From NCBI RefSeq assembly GCF_030463565.1, contig NC_134649.1:2267001-2331000 (forward strand): 64,000 bases of DNA, written 5' to 3'. The notes beneath the pieces were generated by a model. The model did no database searches. It was not told the origin of the DNA and saw only the letters and a list, made by a program, of their open reading frames with translations. Source of the stretch: Pelecanus crispus. Lineage: Eukaryota > Chordata > Aves > Pelecaniformes > Pelecanidae. A program made the translations under genes and the position numbers. The first letter of the stretch is position 1; every line of letters begins with the position of its first letter. Shown here in pieces: positions 35,992 through 64,000 of the stretch.

Positions 35992-38900
35992 GAGTAGCCT
36001 TTCTCTCTGTTGATGAGTAATTAACTTGCCTTCCCACTCTACTGCTGCAGAGCTGGAACTGCTTTGAGTAAGGAAATTAGCTGATACCAGTGTACTTTCC
36101 CGTAAGAGCTCAGAAAGGACTGGCAGTTTCTCTCAAATGATTGACTCAAATTAAGGCGGAGGTTATTGACGTAGTTATCGTTTTACAGATTTTCAGTATT
36201 CATACTGTTCACTGAGCACAAGTGAGCCTGGCAAGCCTAAGCAAGCACACCCGGGAGCTCAGACTTGCATACAAGCGCAGGCACACCACTTGGTCAGATA
36301 GTTCTGTTGATAAGTTCGGGATACTGCTGCTCTGCTTCACGGGAGTCTGGAGAAACTGAGATCCATTCATGCCTGCCAATTTTTGCATGCAGAGTAAGCA
36401 CAAATATGCAAAAACAAAGATTGAAGAAAACCCCGAAAGATTCTACCTAATGCTGCAATGCACTCAGAATTACAGTAGGTCAACCACAGAAAGTAAGTTA
36501 AGGACAGATCTAACGTCTGCTTCAGTCAATGAAAGGTCAGTTGGCTCCAGGTTCCTCCGAAGACTGGAGAAAAACACTGGATATCGCTCCAGGGAAAGAA
36601 AGGGGATCAAGAAGGGGACACAGCAACTTATTTTTGAGACAATGTGAGAGTACTAATCATAAACAATCGGGAATATCAATCCTTACTGGTATCTGAATCT
36701 AGCATTCGTTTACATTGGGAAAAAAGTTAAGAACTTCAAGTCGAAACTGTGTCCATCTGAAGGTTAGCAAGTAGTACATCTTCTAGTGATAAAAGGAGTG
36801 CTATTATATATAAAAATGACACTTCAGTACAATGAGCTGCCTGGCACATGTTTGCGTTACTAGTCACAAAACTTCATTAAAACAAACATAAGAACACCCA
36901 TGTGTTATCATAATTTGGAGGAGCAGACAGTAACAGAAACCAGTATTTCTTGGGGTACTATCATTAGTGCTACACAGTCTCTAGTGAAACATTTGTCAAA
37001 CATACAAAAAGGTATAAAAGTGAAATATAGTAATTAAGACCTGGGTTTTATCGATTGTGTGGCTTAAGTAATTTTTCACAACAAACATAAGATTTAATAA
37101 GTATAAGTAGTTAAAGATCCTGACTTGGCTGTAGTCATTAGCATGTAATTGAACTGGTAAAAAATATCAGTTAAACCTATGTTGATTACCACCTTATCTT
37201 TGAAAGGCAATTAAGGACCTCAATCATTGCAACAAGATTTGATTGTGCAGCCTTTATTGGACATTGATCTTTCAGCAAAGCGCAGTTACATTTTCCATTA
37301 ATTTACAGTAACACAGTTTAACTCGGATACCTGAGACCATTGACCTAGGTAAGATGTAATGCTAAGCGCTCGTTTAGGTTAAGATGCCCCCAATAGTCAT
37401 TACTGTTTAAAAAGACTGCTACGAGAAGTTGCTACCTGATCCTCTGGGTTTAGACTAAGGTTTCATTTATCTGAAGTAGTTGTTAAGTGAGGTGAAACAA
37501 AGCTCTCTGCTTTTTTATGTCATCTCGCACTCATTTAAACATCATTCTTGAATACAGTAAAGAGATAACTGAGGCAAGATAAACTATACTTTATTTCAAA
37601 TGGAAATGGTGCAGATCAAATCCGTATAAAGTTAGAAGGGTCACTGTGTTCTTCAATCATCTATAAAAAAATATGTATCAACACCAGTATATGTTGCATA
37701 CACAACGTACACACAGTGTAACGCATCCAAAAAGGAACCTGGTAATTAAAACAATTACAAATAAATTATTCTGGACCAGAGGAATTAACAAAGCCTGGCT
37801 CCCTACAAGTCTGTCTTTCGAAGCAACAGGGTTACAAGACAACCCGAAAGGACCGTACAGGCAAGAGACAGCCATTAGGTGCTACACATGCAAACAATGC
37901 ATCTTCGAACAATTAAACTGCTACAAGCTCATCCTTAAAGCCCGCTTCAGGAACACTTTAGTTCAGGCATTTGGACTTCTCTGCAACAGAAGACCCTGCC
38001 CTCCTCATGCTGGAGTGTCCCTTTAGGAGCCGACTGCCACGAGCCAAGAGTTTATGGTGCCGGGGATTAGAAAGGGAAAGCAGCAAAGGCTCAGCTGAGA
38101 GCTATGCACCGCGTGCTCATCCTTGCTTGCTGTTCCCCCGAGCCTTACAGAAATTTTTGAGACAAGACAGTACGAATCTTCTTAGACCGCAACATTTGCA
38201 TCTTGCATTCAGGCCAAAACTTAAGGTAAGAGATAAAAAGAGATGCTAAGTAGGTATTTATAGCAAAAAGAGAACGAAAGCCAGATGAAGTATTTTACCT
38301 TTGGCTGAAGACAAGCCAGTAGGTTTATATTCATACTTGAAAATTATTTTTGTCATGATTTAGTAACTCAAGCGTTTTCCCCTATAAATAGCCTATTTTC
38401 CCTCTTAAGTACTGTAACAGGTCACGTACAAGCCTTAGTAAAATGAATTAATGATACTATATTTGCACTCTGCCCTCAGACATCTTCTAGTTCATCCTTT
38501 AGCATGATCAACCTCATAAGAGCAAGAGGTCTATTGATTTTCATGTAATACAAGAAAATATTACATTTGCTTAATTGTTACACAGTGAGATCATTGAACA
38601 AGAAATCAAGTCTCTATTTAATGCTGCAAGCAGCACAGAATTGCAGTAATCAATAGGGTAGTTTGTCAAAGATGTTCTCTAAGGAGACTTGCCCATCACT
38701 GTATGGACAAGGAGTCATGTTGCTTGCATTTATTGAAAAACAGGTAAGCAAAGTCAGCACTACACATTATCAGAAATCAAACAAGCTGCAGTGAGTGGAG
38801 GTGCAACTCCAACCAAGAGCTGTATTTATAGTCTGGTAATTAAAAACCATTTTATCAACCTTGCGTTGAGACTAAACCTTTACAGCAAGGTATTGACAAG

Positions 38901-39734
38901 ATCCGTGGCAATGAATGAGCAGTATTTGACTTTAAACTTATGAGCCGCAGTTATTTAACTTTATCCAATACAGTGAAAATCAGTTCTAGAAAAACAGAAA
39001 CAGTCCTTTCTATTATTAATGAGGCTTCTTAAAATACCATCTCTTCATCTTTGGGACCCATTTAACTTGTGTCAAGCATATTCTCCAAAATTAAATACAA
39101 CAGTGCTAGCGCTTCTCTGATTAAAGTGTTATTTAGTGTTGCTTTTAGAAAAACCACATGTATTGCTTCATTAAGTGGGAAACAGTTCTATTATCTGGAA
39201 TGAAGTAAAAAGGTATTAAAATGAAATTATACTGTAATCATAGCTTGATAATCATTTATTTAGGAATAGTGATTACCCTCCAAAAGCAGTGCCCACCCAT
39301 GTTACATTTATCTTCCTACTTATGAAAACTGGAATAAACAACATACGTCACCAGACGTGGGATTTGGAATAGACAGCATTATTTGCTGGCACTAAAACTA
39401 AGCACCCGTAATACAGCCTGTACAGGTGTTTCTGTTGTTTGAACTTCCTATCCAGTAATTCCGTATTTCCACTATCCAAATAATTCCCTAAAAGCTTTTT
39501 CTTTGCCAACGCTTCCAACTGAATGTAAGTCATTCCATCATTATATGTGCCTATTACAGCTGTGTTCAGTTACAGCTGGAGAAATCAGTTATTTTGCATA
39601 AAAAAAAAGAGAGGGTAGTATTCTTCTCATTCTCCTGTATTAATTAAAAAATATCAGCAATTCGTGAATTAGCACAGGGGACTAAATCGTCTAGATTACT
39701 TAGGTTTTGTTCCTTACCTATAAAGCAACCAAAA

Positions 39735-39754
39735 GGGGGGGGGGGGGGGGGGGG
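39735..39754. repeat. Homopolymer of 20 G
   Basis: An uninterrupted run of 20 G on the plus strand, downstream of the C15orf61 stop codon. It is a length-unstable tract. Confidence 0.9.
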
Positions 39755-39815
39755 AAGCAGGTATCTGGAGTTCAAGAATTGCAAAAAATACAATCATAAA
39801 ACATATTTTAGATAT

Positions 39816-39821
39816 TTTATT
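39816..39821 (-). terminator. Candidate poly(A) signal of C15orf61
   Basis: AATAAA on the minus strand, about 615 nt past the stop codon. It is the first canonical hexamer I noticed downstream, but AT-rich DNA gives many by chance. Confidence 0.35.
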
Positions 39822-40287
39822 TAAATATAATTTGAAGAAATATGATACAGCCATTTTTAACTTCTTGGGGTGGTATTTTTCCAGAGTCTTCCAGGCAATT
39901 GTGCATAGTCAGTGCCAGGGATTCATTCAAACATGCTTGCAACTATGACAGTTAATGCATTATGAAACATCTAGTCAGAGTCTAAACCTAAGCAGATTAA
40001 TCTTTTCAGAGACATTCTGGAAATGGCTAGCGTATTCACAGTTCCCTTGTCCGCATGCTACAACTCCATTCTCTAAGTTGGTAGATATATCTCTTTAAAT
40101 TATCACAAGTTTGTTCAGCAGTACTAGAGACTGACTTCTATAAAATCTAATACCCTTAGAAATATTAATTCTTCTCCCAAGGCTTCTACTTTTTCAACTT
40201 GCTGTCCTCTGCAAAAATAAATCTCTTATGACCAAAAAGTCCATGAAGCTTCCTGAAGACACCACGTTAAGGAAAAGAATGCACTGT

Positions 40288-40307
40288 AAAAAAAAAAAAA
40301 AAAAAAA
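40288..40307. repeat. Homopolymer of 20 A followed by C/A-rich DNA
   Basis: A run of 20 A followed by about 35 bases of only A and C, 127 bp past the C15orf61 stop codon and so probably inside its 3' UTR. On the mRNA strand this is a GT-rich stretch followed by poly-T. Confidence 0.8.
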
Positions 40308-40434
40308 CCCACACCAAACCAAAACCCCAAAAAACCCAAACAATTGCCTTCAGTTCTTTTTAGTCAAAGGGAGTAGATATTTGTAGCAGCTGTCACACAA
40401 ACCCACCAAATGACAGGTATTCGAGGGCATGATT

Positions 40435-64000
<23,566 letters not shown>

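Larger units (their letters stand above)
29736..40434. other. Intergenic region between MAP2K5 and C15orf61
   Basis: About 10.7 kb with no recognisable gene on either strand. It holds the inverted duplication at 32.6/34.9 kb, A runs at 35,972-35,991 and 40,288-40,307, a G run at 39,735-39,754, and a candidate C15orf61 poly(A) signal at 39,816. The stretch 37,020-37,310 is rich in TAAT-type words and may be conserved non-coding DNA. The rest is featureless AT-rich sequence. Confidence 0.6.

Overview
This is vertebrate nuclear DNA, almost certainly from a bird. Two CR1 retrotransposon 3' ends of avian type lie in it, the genes are short GT-AG exons in long AT-rich introns, two promoters are CpG islands, and the gene order MAP2K5 - C15orf61 - IQCH matches the known amniote order (human chromosome 15q23). 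The species cannot be fixed from the sequence. All three genes lie on the minus strand, so transcription runs from high to low coordinates.

Layout. (1) 1-29,384: the 5' part of MAP2K5 (MEK5), exons 1-7. The seven exons give exactly 160 in-frame codons: the whole PB1 domain and the linker up to the kinase domain. The kinase exons lie beyond the left edge. (2) About 28.7-29.7 kb: CpG-island promoter of MAP2K5, with four 23-bp tandem repeats that each carry a YY1/TISU-like ATGGCG core, and a 25-base C run. (3) 29.7-40.4 kb: intergenic, with no gene recognised. It holds a striking ~185-bp inverted duplication (32.6 and 34.9 kb) and a 20-base G run. (4) 40,435-44,225: C15orf61, two exons, 153 codons, complete. 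Its intron carries a 39-bp minisatellite of 39 copies (42,074-43,593), which is why giant ORFs are open there on both strands. (5) 43.6-44.8 kb: CpG-island promoter of C15orf61. (6) 44.8-49.3 kb: intergenic. (7) 49,307 to the right edge: the 3' part of IQCH, with the last four coding exons (195 codons) clearly identified.

The genes do not form an operon-like system. MAP2K5 is a signalling kinase of the MEK5-ERK5 cascade, C15orf61 is a small poorly characterised protein, and IQCH is an IQ-motif protein known mainly from testis. Most of the window is intronic or intergenic AT-rich DNA with simple repeats and a few CR1 remnants. I found no tRNA, rRNA, CRISPR, virus or toxin gene, and no candidate for a wholly new system. 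The points most worth a second look are the minisatellite in the C15orf61 intron, the YY1/TISU repeat cluster with an in-frame upstream extension of MAP2K5, and the inverted duplication.
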